NCBI GenBank assembly: GCA_019322805.1
Contig: JAHWIC010000005.1
Coordinates: forward strand, 1 to 53,863
DNA from: Candidatus Woesearchaeota archaeon
GTDB lineage: Archaea > Nanobdellota > Nanobdellia > Woesearchaeales > JAHWIC01
Direction of reading: 5' to 3'
DNA length: 53,863 nt
The notes beneath the pieces are model-generated. The model was not told where the DNA came from. It made no database searches and saw only the letters and a program-made list of their open reading frames with translations. Below, in pieces: positions 7,049-15,216 of the stretch (the first letter of the stretch is position 1; each line of letters starts with the position of its first letter). The position numbers and the translations under genes were made by a program.

Positions 7049-9127
7049 TTATTTGCTTAATTTTGTAATTATCTCCTTTATTTGAGGGGGTATAACTCCC
7101 ATGTCTAGTTTCTCCCCTAATTTCTTTCCTAGTTTAGGCTTATTTTGTTTTTTCATGTAGGTAGCAAGCAGTTCTTCAAAATAAGACTCATCTGTTTCAA
7201 ATTGATCCTCTCTTTTAGCTTTTCCATAAAGTTCTTCAATCAGTTCCTTGTATTTATCCTCAATCGCTTTATAGTTAGCCTTAATACCCATTTTTTTAGT
7301 GATAAAATTGAACATATTTTTAAGATTGTTTTTAGAATCTTCAGGACTCTTTTTTAATGACTCTATGTCTTCTTCAGTTATTGATTTTCCTTTTAACTCG
7401 CTAAGACAAGTTAAGATAATTTCTAAATCGACATTTTTTGCAATTGTTGTTTCAAAATCATCCTCAAGTACAAAACAGTTTTTTGTTTTTAGAAAGTCTC
7501 TTTTTTCGGATTCTGATTTTCCAGCATAATCTCCTTCGTTTGTAATATTTAATCTATTAAATAAACGAATGATCAAATCTAACTTATCACCATCGCACAT
7601 AATAAGGTGAGGGATGTTAAATCCATCTTCTATGACTAATTTTAAGAAAGGTTCAAAGTTATTTCCTGAACCAGTAGAAACCACACTTATTCCTTTTTCA
7701 TCAAAATCGATTCCTAGTTTTTTAGCAAAGAGGGGTAATGCAAATTTCTCAGTATCTCCCTCAACGAAGATTGTTTTTCTAGAAAAAAACATCTCACTAT
7801 TCCCCGCTGTCAAATTTTTTTCTATTTTAAATAATTCATCTGGAATAAAATAATCTTTTTTTAACTGCTTTATTAGTGATTCTTTATCTATTTTTGATAA
7901 TTTAATAATATTCTCTGGATTACTCATTTTATTAACTAAAACCGCAGAATGGGTGGTGATAAATACTTGATTCGAGCTAGATAAGCTTTTTAAAATATCA
8001 AACATTTTTCTTTGGGAATGAGGATGTAAATAAATTTCTGGTTCTTCAATTCCAATGAAAAAATGTTCTCCCTCTTGCCCTTCCTTTAAATAATTCACAT
8101 ATAATTTAAGAATTGCAAGGATTAGTGCCCTTTGTAGTCCATGTCCTTTTCTTTCCACCGTCGTTTTGCACCCATCATCAATAAAGGTATCTGGTAGGCT
8201 AAGAATATCTTCAAAAGAAGGGGTAGAAAAATCAAAATTTACTTTAGTTTTACAAATATGTTCACTTAATGAGTCGGATAAGTCTTTCTCAAGCTTCTTT
8301 ATAACGTTCAATTTGTCGGTCTGATTATTAAAATAACTTTGGATTGTTCTGCATAATTTCTGTATTTTGTCCCTCTTCCTCCTGTCTTCACCCACTTCCT
8401 TACTACATTTTTCATCGCTACAAATTGTATTGAATATGTCATTTAAGATTGAATTAAATGTAGAATCTTTTCCTCCCTTTAATTCTTCGTCAGCTCCTTT
8501 CACAGCAGGTATAAAAAGAAATTTTGGCATTAAATCATATAATTGCCTTGCCAATGGAAAGTCAACATAATCTAAATCATATTCTCCCTCACTGAGTTTG
8601 GTTTTAATGTATCTTCTAACTACTTTGATGGCATCCTCCTTTAGAAAAGAAGAAGTATCCTCAATTAAATCATTGAATCTGCCATCTTCTTTTACCTGCC
8701 GTGCCAGATTCCTATCTGAACTATTTTCAATTACACTCTTCAAAAGAGGATCATGAGGGATTTTTGTTTGTACTTGAAGAATAGGCTTATTTGGAGTATA
8801 AGTTCCATCTTCCTCTTTAATATTGGATATTTTAATTCTTAAATTAAGGAACTCTTCGCCATCATGGATATTAAGAAAATCTTGAAACACCTCTTTTTCT
8901 TCAGCCTTAAAATTCTTTATTTCAAATTCTATTAGAATATCCTTATCTTTTTTATAAAAATCTCCTACTTGCACATTTTCATTCTTTAAAGCAATTTTAA
9001 TTGCATTAATGAGGTTAGACTTACCACTATTGTTCTCCCCAATAAAAACAGAGAGATTATCTATTCTAATCTTTGGTGTCGATTTTAATGATCTATAATT
9101 TTTTATTGATATTGATAAGAGTTTCAT
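7049..9127 (-). CDS. OLD-family ATP-dependent endonuclease (AAA ATPase plus TOPRIM)
   Basis: 692 residues. The N-terminal ABC-type ATPase has Walker A GENNSGKS (30-37), signature GHGLQRALILAI, Walker B FFIGIEEPEIYLHP and the H-loop FITTHSAVLV. The C-terminal TOPRIM nuclease has FVEGDTEKFALP, STGSGNNF and MCDGDK. This is the overcoming-lysogenization-defect architecture, shared with Gabija GajA. No UvrD-like GajB gene is adjacent, so a solo class 1 OLD is more likely. It probably degrades invading DNA, which suits its place in a cassette with R-M genes. Its own TATA box is at about 9158-9170. Confidence 0.9.
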   Translation of the reverse strand: MKLLSISIKNYRSLKSTPKIRIDNLSVFIGENNSGKSNLINAIKIALKNENVQVGDFYKKDKDILIEFEIKNFKAEEKEVFQDFLNIHDGEEFLNLRIKISNIKEEDGTYTPNKPILQVQTKIPHDPLLKSVIENSSDRNLARQVKEDGRFNDLIEDTSSFLKEDAIKVVRRYIKTKLSEGEYDLDYVDFPLARQLYDLMPKFLFIPAVKGADEELKGGKDSTFNSILNDIFNTICSDEKCSKEVGEDRRKRDKIQKLCRTIQSYFNNQTDKLNVIKKLEKDLSDSLSEHICKTKVNFDFSTPSFEDILSLPDTFIDDGCKTTVERKGHGLQRALILAILKLYVNYLKEGQEGEHFFIGIEEPEIYLHPHSQRKMFDILKSLSSSNQVFITTHSAVLVNKMSNPENIIKLSKIDKESLIKQLKKDYFIPDELFKIEKNLTAGNSEMFFSRKTIFVEGDTEKFALPLFAKKLGIDFDEKGISVVSTGSGNNFEPFLKLVIEDGFNIPHLIMCDGDKLDLIIRLFNRLNITNEGDYAGKSESEKRDFLKTKNCFVLEDDFETTIAKNVDLEIILTCLSELKGKSITEEDIESLKKSPEDSKNNLKNMFNFITKKMGIKANYKAIEDKYKELIEELYGKAKREDQFETDESYFEELLATYMKKQNKPKLGKKLGEKLDMGVIPPQIKEIITKLSK

Positions 9128-9157
9128 CTTAGTTCCCCCTCATCCTAAAGATAGCCA

Positions 9158-9174
9158 CTAATGTATATATCTTT
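9158..9174 (-). promoter_or_regulatory. BRE/TATA promoter of the OLD gene
   Basis: On the minus strand the sequence reads CCGAAAGATATATAC, the same BRE plus TATA arrangement seen in front of many cassette genes. It lies about 35 bases before the ATG at 9127. Confidence 0.5.
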
Positions 9175-9320
9175 CGGTTTTATCGTCTATTTACAGGATA
9201 AATTTTTACAGTCTGGGATAAACTATGTTTCCTATTAGCCCCAAACCACCTCCACTTTAATTATCCACTCTAGCCCCCAATTCTGTTAGTTTATAGTGCC
9301 TCTTTGTAAAATAAATAAAG

Positions 9321-9464
9321 ATTCCCGACTGCTACGTTCTCTCGAAGAGAACATTTATGCAAATTAATCTGTGATTAATTTTAAGTTCGCCTGAGCTTTG
9401 TATGGGAAGGCGAATTCTCATCGAGAAATTTCTCGTTTTATCGACGAGAAAGGCAAATAAAAAA
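9321..9464 (+). repeat. Multi-branched right end of the defence cassette
   Basis: After the inverted repeat come hairpins TTCTC-TCGA-GAGAA and TTCGCC...GGCGAA (loop with GCTTTGTATG), a CGAGAAATTTCTCG stem, and then GGCAAATAAAAAA. It corresponds segment by segment to the right ends at 14902-15060 and 47381-47566. Confidence 0.6.
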
Positions 9465-9597
9465 TTTCGCATAATGTCATTATACGCCCCTGCCCTCGGA
9501 CTTTTCCCCGGAGCGACTAGCTAGGAGCTCGGGCTGAAAAGTTTAGAGTGGCAGGGTCGAGCACCATCACGAACGAAGTGAGTGAGGAGCGGAGAAG
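9465..9597 (+). repeat. Cassette separator element 3
   Basis: The core TTTCGCATAATGTCATTATACGCC is followed by a bulged hairpin closed by CCTGCC...GGCAGG with inner CTTTTC...GAAAAG, and by a trailing hairpin around GAACGAAGTGAG. It ends GAGAAG at the left inverted repeat of the next cassette. Confidence 0.75.
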
Positions 9598-10132
9598 TTC
9601 GGGCTGGCTCGCAATTTTAAAATTTTAATTTATTTTTTATGTACTTTTGTGCTAAATATAGTGGAAGAGCTGTCCACAGAAATAAAATTGTAATAAAGAT
9701 CAGAAGATAAGAAAGAGAAGATTTAACTCCTTCTAAACAAGCTGGAAAAGGGTTAGAACTGCATTCGCTCATAATAGGTACTCCTATGAAGAAGAATATA
9801 AAGAAAATTAAGACTATAATAATAAAAAGAAAGGGATTGTCTATGCTTGACATTAAAGGTTTCCACGATAATTGCTTATTAAATGGAACTTTGTCATAAC
9901 AAGATTTGTGAGCATATTCCAGCTTTTCATCAAGATTTTTGTAAAGTTTTCCAGTTATAAGCCACCTAGGCAGTAAGAATAAACTAACCGCCCTATAAGC
10001 AATTCGAAACATCTTAAGCATTGCTATGTAATCTTTTCTTTCCAGCTCTTTACCGCAAAATTCACATTTCATTTATGAACTATTTTGATTTCACATTATA
10101 TAAAACTTCCTACATTTGCGAGCCAGCCCGAA
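9598..10132 (+). mobile_element. Cassette with one membrane-protein gene; 17-bp perfect inverted repeats
   Basis: TTCGGGCTGGCTCGCAA (9598-9614) is perfectly complementary to 10116-10132. The single gene (9617-10072, minus strand) fits between the repeats with almost no spare sequence on its 3' side. Confidence 0.8.
9617..10072 (-). CDS. Small membrane protein with N-terminal zinc-ribbon-like cysteines
   Basis: 151 residues. It opens with MKCEFCGKELERKDY, a CxxC knuckle of zinc-ribbon type, with a lone Cys near residue 59. Two hydrophobic segments at about 81-98 and 118-145 should span the membrane. A TATA-like TTATATAAT lies just upstream at about 10096-10104 on the minus strand. It is the only gene of its cassette. 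The function is unknown; the layout resembles small membrane proteins with a cytoplasmic metal-binding head. Confidence 0.6.
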   Translation of the reverse strand: MKCEFCGKELERKDYIAMLKMFRIAYRAVSLFLLPRWLITGKLYKNLDEKLEYAHKSCYDKVPFNKQLSWKPLMSSIDNPFLFIIIVLIFFIFFFIGVPIMSECSSNPFPACLEGVKSSLSYLLIFITILFLWTALPLYLAQKYIKNKLKF

Positions 10133-10241
10133 TTGCGCATAATGTCATTAGGCTCCATTACCTCCAACTTTTCCTCGAAAATGCGAAAGCATTTTCAGAG
10201 CTGAAAAGTTGAGAGCTGTAATGCCGAGCGTAAGCGAGGAG
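10133..10241 (+). repeat. Cassette separator element 4
   Basis: The core GCGCATAATGTCATTAGG is followed by a bulged hairpin: CATTAC...GTAATG outside, CAACTTTTC...GAAAAGTTG, then GAAAATGC-gaaa-GCATTTTC at the tip. Bases 10148-10242 match 37212-37306 at 93 of 95 positions although the flanking genes are unrelated. Confidence 0.85.
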
Positions 10242-11239
10242 TAATTTTTTGGGCTAAAGTGCGAAGCACATTCTAATAATGTAATAAAGGCGAGAAAACC
10301 GTTCCTGGAATTAGTATAAGAAGAAAAAACTTACATATAATCATCTACTTTTAAATAGAACATAATTTGAAATATCGATTTTATCTTTAATGTTATGTAA
10401 TAAGTCTTTTTTACTAATGTCAAACTTCTCAATACTTACTACAAGCAGCAAATCTACCAATTTCTCAAGTATTTGAAGGGAATCCTCAAATAGCTTAGGA
10501 TGATAAATTGGCAAATGTGAGCTATAAATTGGGCACACTTTTTTTATCCATTTACCGTAGGGATGTGCCCAACCACATAACTCTTTCCAAAGTTTCTTTA
10601 ATTTTGTTTTTTCACTTACTGAAACAAATGATATGCTCTTTATCCGTTCATCCATACTACCATTTTTTTCTGCTGCGATTCCAATAATTAATTCAAAAAC
10701 ACTTCTCATAATAATATTAGCACTAATGTATGATGCACATAAAATTGAGATTGCTGCCCAATTAAGCTCCCTATAAAGATATGGTAGGAGATATTTTTTT
10801 GAGCTACCTTTTTTCATAATTTTTTTTGCTTCTTGAAATAAACCTCCTGTTGAGATAAATTTATTGAGAATCTCTACCATTTTTTCTATTTCATCTTTAG
10901 GTAATTTTTCTAAATACTCTTTGTTAAAATCTAATCCTTGTTTTATAATATAATCAGTTGTATGTTGGAGTAATATTATCATACTTGCAATTTTATCTTG
11001 TCCGATGAGGTCTTCTTCCGCAGTTTGCAATGCAGGTTTGATTGTATATAAACTCAAATACGTTTCAATTAGGTTTTTTAATTTCTTTTTTAAGGCACGT
11101 TCTTTGCTCATTTTAATACATTATATATTAGCTAATTGACACCTCATTAAACATAAAATAAGATTTAATATATAATTATTTAGTTTTGAAGTTATTATTT
11201 AGGTTTTCTCGCCCTTCCTCGTTTTAGCCCAAAAAATTA
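10242..11239 (+). mobile_element. Cassette with one helical-protein gene; two nested inverted-repeat segments
   Basis: TAATTTTTTGGGCTAAA (10242-10258) pairs perfectly with 11223-11239. Further inside, GGCGAGAAAACC (10289-10300) pairs perfectly with 11202-11213. The left end carries an extra hairpin (GTGCGAAGCAC) between the two segments. Confidence 0.8.
10341..11111 (-). CDS. Helical protein of unknown function
   Basis: 256 residues, rich in amphipathic helices. A semi-conserved-looking core RSVFELIIGIAAEK (about 135-148) is followed by KLKKLWKELCGWAHPYGKWI. This helical pattern with a C-terminal W/H/P cluster recalls DUF5677- or AbiV-like proteins and HEPN-type all-helical toxins, but no catalytic RxxxxH is evident, so I do not assign a family. 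It is the sole gene of its cassette and is transcribed against the separator orientation. Confidence 0.5.
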   Translation of the reverse strand: MSKERALKKKLKNLIETYLSLYTIKPALQTAEEDLIGQDKIASMIILLQHTTDYIIKQGLDFNKEYLEKLPKDEIEKMVEILNKFISTGGLFQEAKKIMKKGSSKKYLLPYLYRELNWAAISILCASYISANIIMRSVFELIIGIAAEKNGSMDERIKSISFVSVSEKTKLKKLWKELCGWAHPYGKWIKKVCPIYSSHLPIYHPKLFEDSLQILEKLVDLLLVVSIEKFDISKKDLLHNIKDKIDISNYVLFKSR

Positions 11240-11463
11240 TTGAGCATAATTCTTATTATGCGACCCGACCTCGAGCCTCTCCTCGAGCGAACAGGGTGAG
11301 CTCAGAGTTGAGAGGCTCAGAGCTGGAGGGCTCGACATGTAATGTCGAGAGTTTTTTTCTCTTAAAAAAACGTAGGAGAGGGAATGCTGAGACTTTGATG
11401 TTGAAGACCCCGCAACCGCATAATAAAGAATTATGCGGAGTGAAGCTTTGATGCTGAACGTAG
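11240..11463 (+). repeat. Long-type cassette separator element 5
   Basis: It aligns with element 1 over the whole length: the same CCCGACCTCGAGCCTCTCC, CTCAGAG...AGGCTCAGAGC, CGTAGGAGAG, CCGCATAAT...ATTATGCGG and GCTTTGATG loop segments. It ends GTAGTTTTTTTCTCGCC, the start of the next cassette's left repeat. Confidence 0.8.
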
Positions 11464-11527
11464 TTTTTTTCTCGCCATATTTTTGTTCGAGGCGTACTTT
11501 TGTGGTTTTAAATTAAGTTACATTTGT

Positions 11528-13165
11528 TTATGTTTCTATATCCATCTTTAAAATTGTTTTGAGGTGTTCTATTGCAATTGACACTACTAAGATAATTACA
11601 AACAAAGTCAAGAAGCATAAAATGAATAATCCAAAAAACTTCCTGTAAGAAAATGAATCATAGTTAAGAACCGTGGTTATTAAGAAGGGAAGAATTATAT
11701 TGATAGCCATGAGATGCTTGAGGTATTTATAAATGGTAAAACTATTCTTCAATTTTTCTTCAGATTTATCTATATAGTCCATTAGGTTGCCTAACAAATC
11801 TAGGTTTACATTCTGTACAGAAGTTTTTAGTCTATTGGCTTTATCAGAAGGGACATCTTTAAATTTATCAATTAGGGGGACAATTTGAGCTTTATATATG
11901 CCATATAAGTATTTCTTAGCATTTATGATCTTTCTCTTTGTATCCATAAAATCTTTAAATTTTGAGTAATTGATAAATTTTCTCCATATCACAAAAGAAA
12001 ATAATGGATAATTAAAATTAAATCTGTCAAGTAAAGCAGGAAACTCATCTTTTATTATTTTATCGTTATATTGAATATCTTCATGAACTTTTAATGTATA
12101 CTCTTCAAAAAATACAATTTTGCTCTCAACAAAAGAAGAAATGTCTGGCAAATCTTGAATCTCTTTTTCTGAAATCAATTCCGGGAGTAATTGGGGCTTG
12201 TAAGGTCCCTTAAATAAAGATCTTAGAAAAGGAAAAATAGTTTGGTCAAATATCTCGCTTCTTATTTCTGTGACATAATCTCCATTTCTAAACTTACTTA
12301 TGCTGATTAAAATTAGTATTCCACCCCCTTTGTAGAACGCCAATTTTAAGGAAATGGGGTCCTGATCTCTTATGACATCGAGATAATAAAGAATAACTTC
12401 AATATTTTTTTCTAAGAAAAAAGATTTTTTTACATTTTTTTCTTTTTGAACTAATTCTTGTAGTTTAGTTGATAAAATCTCAAACATCTCTGCTGTCTTC
12501 TTGGATATAACTTCCAGATTTTGTTGTAGCGCTTGGTAGGCTTTAACTTGCTTTTCCTTTAGTCTGACTCCCCTCATAAATTTTTTAATTGACGCGGCTC
12601 CGTATTCCAATTCCTGTTGCCTCCTGACTGGATTATCTACAATTTTTTTTATCTCAGTAAGAACTATATCTTCTGGTAAATTAAGAAGCCCAAAAACGGT
12701 TTTTCTAAGCAGAGTTACATTTTTGTCAAAATCATAACCAGCAAAAGGTAAAAATTTTGGGTAGAATCTGGAGATCATATCAAAATGAGTATCCAAAGAC
12801 TTCATCAAATAAGGCAATCCAACATGCCCCAAATCATGACGCGTTATATATGAATCTCCGAATTTTTCTTGAAAGACTTCATCAAACTTGAATGTAGATA
12901 CAAATTCATCTGTAAACTCTTTCATAAATGAAGAAAAACCCTCTGTCGATAACAATTCAAGAAAAAATTTATTTTCTCTAGAAATTTTTATGTCAAAAGA
13001 TTTACAGAGCTTATTCCACAAATAGTAATTACTTATGAAATAATTTTCTTTTTTATTACCTAGAAAAAAACGGGTCATAAATTTATTAAAGAAATCTTCT
13101 TTTTCAGACGCTAATCCGAGTTTTAGTTCTGGTACCCAAATCAATAATTTATTATTTTGCCTCAT
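11528..13165 (-). CDS. Large protein with two C-terminal membrane segments, unknown function
   Basis: 545 residues. The N-terminal 460 residues look soluble and largely helical, with coiled-coil stretches (for example around 195-240, KQVKAYQALQQNLEVISKK). Two hydrophobic helices at about 478-498 and 508-535 anchor the C-terminus. I do not recognise the family. It starts 3 bases after the small regulator-like gene, so the two form one operon. A membrane effector with a small SocA/Panacea-like partner would fit a toxin-antitoxin or abortive-infection pair; that is inference. Confidence 0.55.
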   Translation of the reverse strand: MRQNNKLLIWVPELKLGLASEKEDFFNKFMTRFFLGNKKENYFISNYYLWNKLCKSFDIKISRENKFFLELLSTEGFSSFMKEFTDEFVSTFKFDEVFQEKFGDSYITRHDLGHVGLPYLMKSLDTHFDMISRFYPKFLPFAGYDFDKNVTLLRKTVFGLLNLPEDIVLTEIKKIVDNPVRRQQELEYGAASIKKFMRGVRLKEKQVKAYQALQQNLEVISKKTAEMFEILSTKLQELVQKEKNVKKSFFLEKNIEVILYYLDVIRDQDPISLKLAFYKGGGILILISISKFRNGDYVTEIRSEIFDQTIFPFLRSLFKGPYKPQLLPELISEKEIQDLPDISSFVESKIVFFEEYTLKVHEDIQYNDKIIKDEFPALLDRFNFNYPLFSFVIWRKFINYSKFKDFMDTKRKIINAKKYLYGIYKAQIVPLIDKFKDVPSDKANRLKTSVQNVNLDLLGNLMDYIDKSEEKLKNSFTIYKYLKHLMAINIILPFLITTVLNYDSFSYRKFFGLFILCFLTLFVIILVVSIAIEHLKTILKMDIET

Positions 13166-13168
13166 TTT

Positions 13169-13654
13169 TTAATGAGAAAACCAAAGTTTATATGCCTCAT
13201 TCTTGAGGCTTAATAAAGACTGTCCGTTATAAGAAAGAGTTTTTGCCAATTTTCCTTTTAATTTTGAGTCAAGTTTATCCATTATTTCTTTTGCCAATTT
13301 TTCTCCTTTTTTTGTCAAACTATAGTTATATTGGGATACTTCTTCTTTATCAAAACCGAAACCCTTTGAGATTATTTCTACAGTGATTACTTCGTCTTTC
13401 TCAAGTTCCATAAGGTGTTTAGTTAATTGCTTAGAATAAGGACCAAAGTAATGTAAATCAAAATTTAAATTTTTAAATAAACCGAGATTGATCTTTGATA
13501 AATAAGCGATTTTCTGGAATTTTGTTCTACCTTCAATTTTCTTGTTCATAAATAGCAGACTAATTAATTGATCTCTTATTGAAGTTTCAGGACTAACCTC
13601 TTCCTTTATATTATTTGCCATTGTCAAAATAAGATTAAAAATAAATGCCAGCAT
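13169..13654 (-). CDS. SocA/Panacea (YwgA)-like small protein, possible antitoxin
   Basis: 161 residues. The centre reads GRTKFQKIAYLSKI, then HYFGPYSKQLTKHLMELEKDE (about 41-85), matching the 'K.QK..YL...HYGPYS..L...L..L' pattern of DUF4065/YwgA-type domains. Panacea domains act as promiscuous antitoxins next to many different toxins. Its downstream partner is the 545-residue membrane protein. Translation may begin at 13654 or at the second Met (13621). TATA-like ATATTTAAATA (about 13687-13697) favours the longer form. Function is inferred from the pattern and the pairing. Confidence 0.6.
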   Translation of the reverse strand: MLAFIFNLILTMANNIKEEVSPETSIRDQLISLLFMNKKIEGRTKFQKIAYLSKINLGLFKNLNFDLHYFGPYSKQLTKHLMELEKDEVITVEIISKGFGFDKEEVSQYNYSLTKKGEKLAKEIMDKLDSKLKGKLAKTLSYNGQSLLSLKNEAYKLWFSH

Positions 13655-13779
13655 GTTAACACATTTAGTAAAAAGGTGCCTATGGATATTTAAATATTTC
13701 CTTTATAAAGGGTTTTAATAGGTATATTTACATAAAATGACTAATTTCTTAAAAAGTCAGGCTGCAAGGGAAACTCATT

Positions 13780-13890
13780 TTAGCATTTTCTATGCTTTCT
13801 CTTTATTTTCTTTTCCCTTAACTTTTGAAATGCAAACCTTATGATTTCTTTTCCAAATTCTAATAATAGTTGATTTATTTCTTCTCTCAT
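13780..13890 (-). CDS. Possible 36-residue basic peptide
   Basis: A short open frame (MREEINQLLLEFGKEIIRFA, then lysine/arginine-rich) begins with ATG at 13890, 8 bases after an AGAGGT Shine-Dalgarno. TATA-like TTTATAAATAA lies upstream at about 13910. It is amphipathic and strongly basic at the C-terminus. It fills an otherwise empty 290-base gap. It may be a small toxin-like or leader peptide, or chance. Confidence 0.3.
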   Translation of the reverse strand: MREEINQLLLEFGKEIIRFAFQKLREKKIKRKHRKC

Positions 13891-13943
13891 AATAATACCT
13901 CTTATTGCTATTATTTATAAATATCAGAGCATATTAGAAAAAG

Positions 13944-14477
13944 TTAAGCAAGGCTGCTTTTGACGTATTCAAAAGCCTCAATTTTAGATAACAAGTCAAT
14001 TATTTTACGCCATTTAATGGTAGAGCACTCTTTGTTACCTTGTTTATTACCTACAAACCCCCTAAACATAAAGTTTGTTTTAATCATTGCTTTAAGCGCC
14101 CGTGTAAAAATCCCTGCAAAGTCTTCATCAGAAAGAGGCAAGCTATCTAAGGTATCAATACTGCCTGACTTCTCAAAGAGAGGAACAAGTTGCTCTTGTC
14201 TTTCCTCAAAGAAGTCAGGGACAATTGATGAATCAAAGCCAAGATTTTTTCCAGTTCTTTCTAGACTTTTAATAAGCCCATTACAAAGAAGCCCTTGCAG
14301 GCTTATTACAGGTGATTCAGGTATAGTATCATTAAAAATTGGGCTTGTCCCTGCTACTGGAATCTCCGTAGCAATAAGATTATAGGAGCCTAGAGAAAAG
14401 AGGTCATTATCTCTCTCTGCTATCTGGTAGGGACCGCTATGGAGGCGTGTCCACTCTGGATCCTCATATACTGCCAT
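13944..14477 (-). CDS. Hypothetical protein coupled to a winged-helix regulator
   Basis: 177 residues, no membrane segments or recognisable catalytic motif. The N-terminal half is rich in Ile, Pro and Gly, the C-terminal half helical. It starts 1 base after the stop of the upstream winged-helix gene, so the two are cotranslated. That arrangement suggests the protein acts with, or is controlled by, the regulator, as in antitoxin-toxin pairs. No family is recognised. Confidence 0.55.
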   Translation of the reverse strand: MAVYEDPEWTRLHSGPYQIAERDNDLFSLGSYNLIATEIPVAGTSPIFNDTIPESPVISLQGLLCNGLIKSLERTGKNLGFDSSIVPDFFEERQEQLVPLFEKSGSIDTLDSLPLSDEDFAGIFTRALKAMIKTNFMFRGFVGNKQGNKECSTIKWRKIIDLLSKIEAFEYVKSSLA

Positions 14478-14478
14478 T

Positions 14479-14814
14479 TTATTTGAAACTCACAATTGGT
14501 TTTATTTCAACTTCTTTTTCGATTAATCCTTCTAAATGTCTTATGAGCTTTAAAAAGATTGCTGTTAGCTTTGTTGCTTTGATTTTAGTTTTTTTGTATT
14601 CTCTCTTTAAGAGTCCTACTTCCACTAATTGGTTCACTCTTCTATTGGCTGGCATAGTAGATAAACCACCCAATTCCTTTCTGATTTCTTTTATTGAAAC
14701 TGGTTTGACAACTGCCATCTTTAATATAGCAAAATTGGTCCTATCACATCCTATTTTAAATATATCTAAACTCAGTTTCTTTGCGTAAGCTTTTAACTCT
14801 GCTTTTCCAACCAT
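14479..14814 (-). CDS. Winged-helix transcriptional regulator (MarR/ArsR-like size)
   Basis: I place the start at the ATG at 14814 (111 residues) rather than the longer frame to 14901, because TTTATATATAAG lies about 25 bases upstream and the added N-terminus is low-complexity AT-rich sequence. Residues about 38-80 (SIKEIRKELGGLSTMPANRRVNQLVEVGLLKREYKK) form a helix-turn-helix plus wing of the type that recognises two-state promoters. It heads a two-gene operon, so it probably autoregulates it. Confidence 0.7.
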   Translation of the reverse strand: MVGKAELKAYAKKLSLDIFKIGCDRTNFAILKMAVVKPVSIKEIRKELGGLSTMPANRRVNQLVEVGLLKREYKKTKIKATKLTAIFLKLIRHLEGLIEKEVEIKPIVSFK

Positions 14815-14829
14815 AAGGGCTATAAAGCT

Positions 14830-14845
14830 TAACTTATATATAAAT
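14830..14845 (-). promoter_or_regulatory. TATA box of the winged-helix operon
   Basis: The minus strand reads AATTTATATATAAG about 25 bases before the ATG at 14814, the leaderless archaeal arrangement. Confidence 0.5.
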
Positions 14846-14901
14846 TTTACTATTTTAAAATATTTTAATCTATTAAAATTTAGGAAGTATAGTTGATTCA
14901 C

Positions 14902-15060
14902 AAAACCACAAAAGTTCGATTAACGCAGTTAAACGAAGCCTCGAACAATAAAAAATATGGTTGTGTAACAACCTCTTTTCTCAACTGAGAATTTCCTTGA
15001 GCTTTGTATGTGAGATGAAATTACCGTCGAGAAATCAGTGAAACTGAGGCGAGAAAAAAA
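14902..15060 (+). repeat. Multi-branched right end of the long cassette
   Basis: Paired segments are interrupted by extra hairpins: TTCGATTAACG...TTAAACGAA, GGTTGTGTAACAACC, CTCAACTGAGAATT with GAGCTTTGTATG, and TCAGTGAAACTGA. The same order recurs at 47381-47566, with GGTTGTGTAACAACC and GTCGAGAAATCAGTG unchanged. Confidence 0.75.
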
Positions 15061-15120
15061 TTTCGCATAATGCTTTCTATACGAAAAAGCCATAATTTTG
15101 AGGATAGAAACATTATATTC
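15061..15120 (+). repeat. Half separator element at the left array edge
   Basis: The core TTTCGCATAATGCTTTCTAT is present, but the long bulged hairpin and trailing hairpin are missing or reduced to TTTCTAT...ATAGAAA. The array stops here and core genes follow. Confidence 0.55.
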
Positions 15121-15162
15121 CAAGAATCCTGAAGTCTACAAGCATTTTTTGAGAAAAAACAT

Positions 15163-15210
15163 AAACTATTTAAAAAACACTCATACTCTAAACCAAATCT
15201 AAATGGAGGG
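15163..15210 (+). promoter_or_regulatory. TATA box and Shine-Dalgarno of the 129-residue gene
   Basis: AAACTATTTAAAAAAC (15163-15178) is a TATA-like box; GGAGGG at 15205-15210 lies 6 bases before the ATG at 15217. Confidence 0.5.
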
Positions 15211-15216
15211 ATAACC

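Larger units (their letters stand above)
2500..9336 (+). mobile_element. Defence cassette (R-M, Vsr, nucleases, OLD) with 16-bp terminal inverted repeats
   Basis: CGTAGCAGTCGGGAGT (2500-2515) is complementary, with one mismatch, to ATTCCCGACTGCTACG (9321-9336). Between them lie eight genes: restriction enzyme, C5 methyltransferase, Vsr, a PD-(D/E)XK-like protein, a TM0106-type nuclease, KTSC and OLD nuclease. A second pairing, GCAAATAAAAAA at 9453-9464 with 1700-1712, may mark a larger outer unit that also holds the HNH gene. Confidence 0.6.
11463..15060 (+). mobile_element. Long-type cassette carrying a five-gene minus-strand block
   Basis: Three left segments pair in order with the right end: ACTTTTGTGGTTTT (11496-11509 with 14902-14915, perfect), CCATATTTTTGTTCGAGGC (11475-11493 with about 14938-14960, one 4-base bulge) and TTTTTTTCTCGCC (11464-11476 with 15048-15060, perfect). 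The right end contains extra hairpins between the paired segments. Confidence 0.8.

Noticed and set aside
7049..9127. Gabija system
   Set aside because: The OLD nuclease resembles GajA, but there is no UvrD-like GajB helicase on either side.
9175..9320. Possible small gene between the OLD promoter and the cassette right end
   Set aside because: Stops in all frames on both strands within about 40 codons and no start signal; I see nothing more in this stretch.
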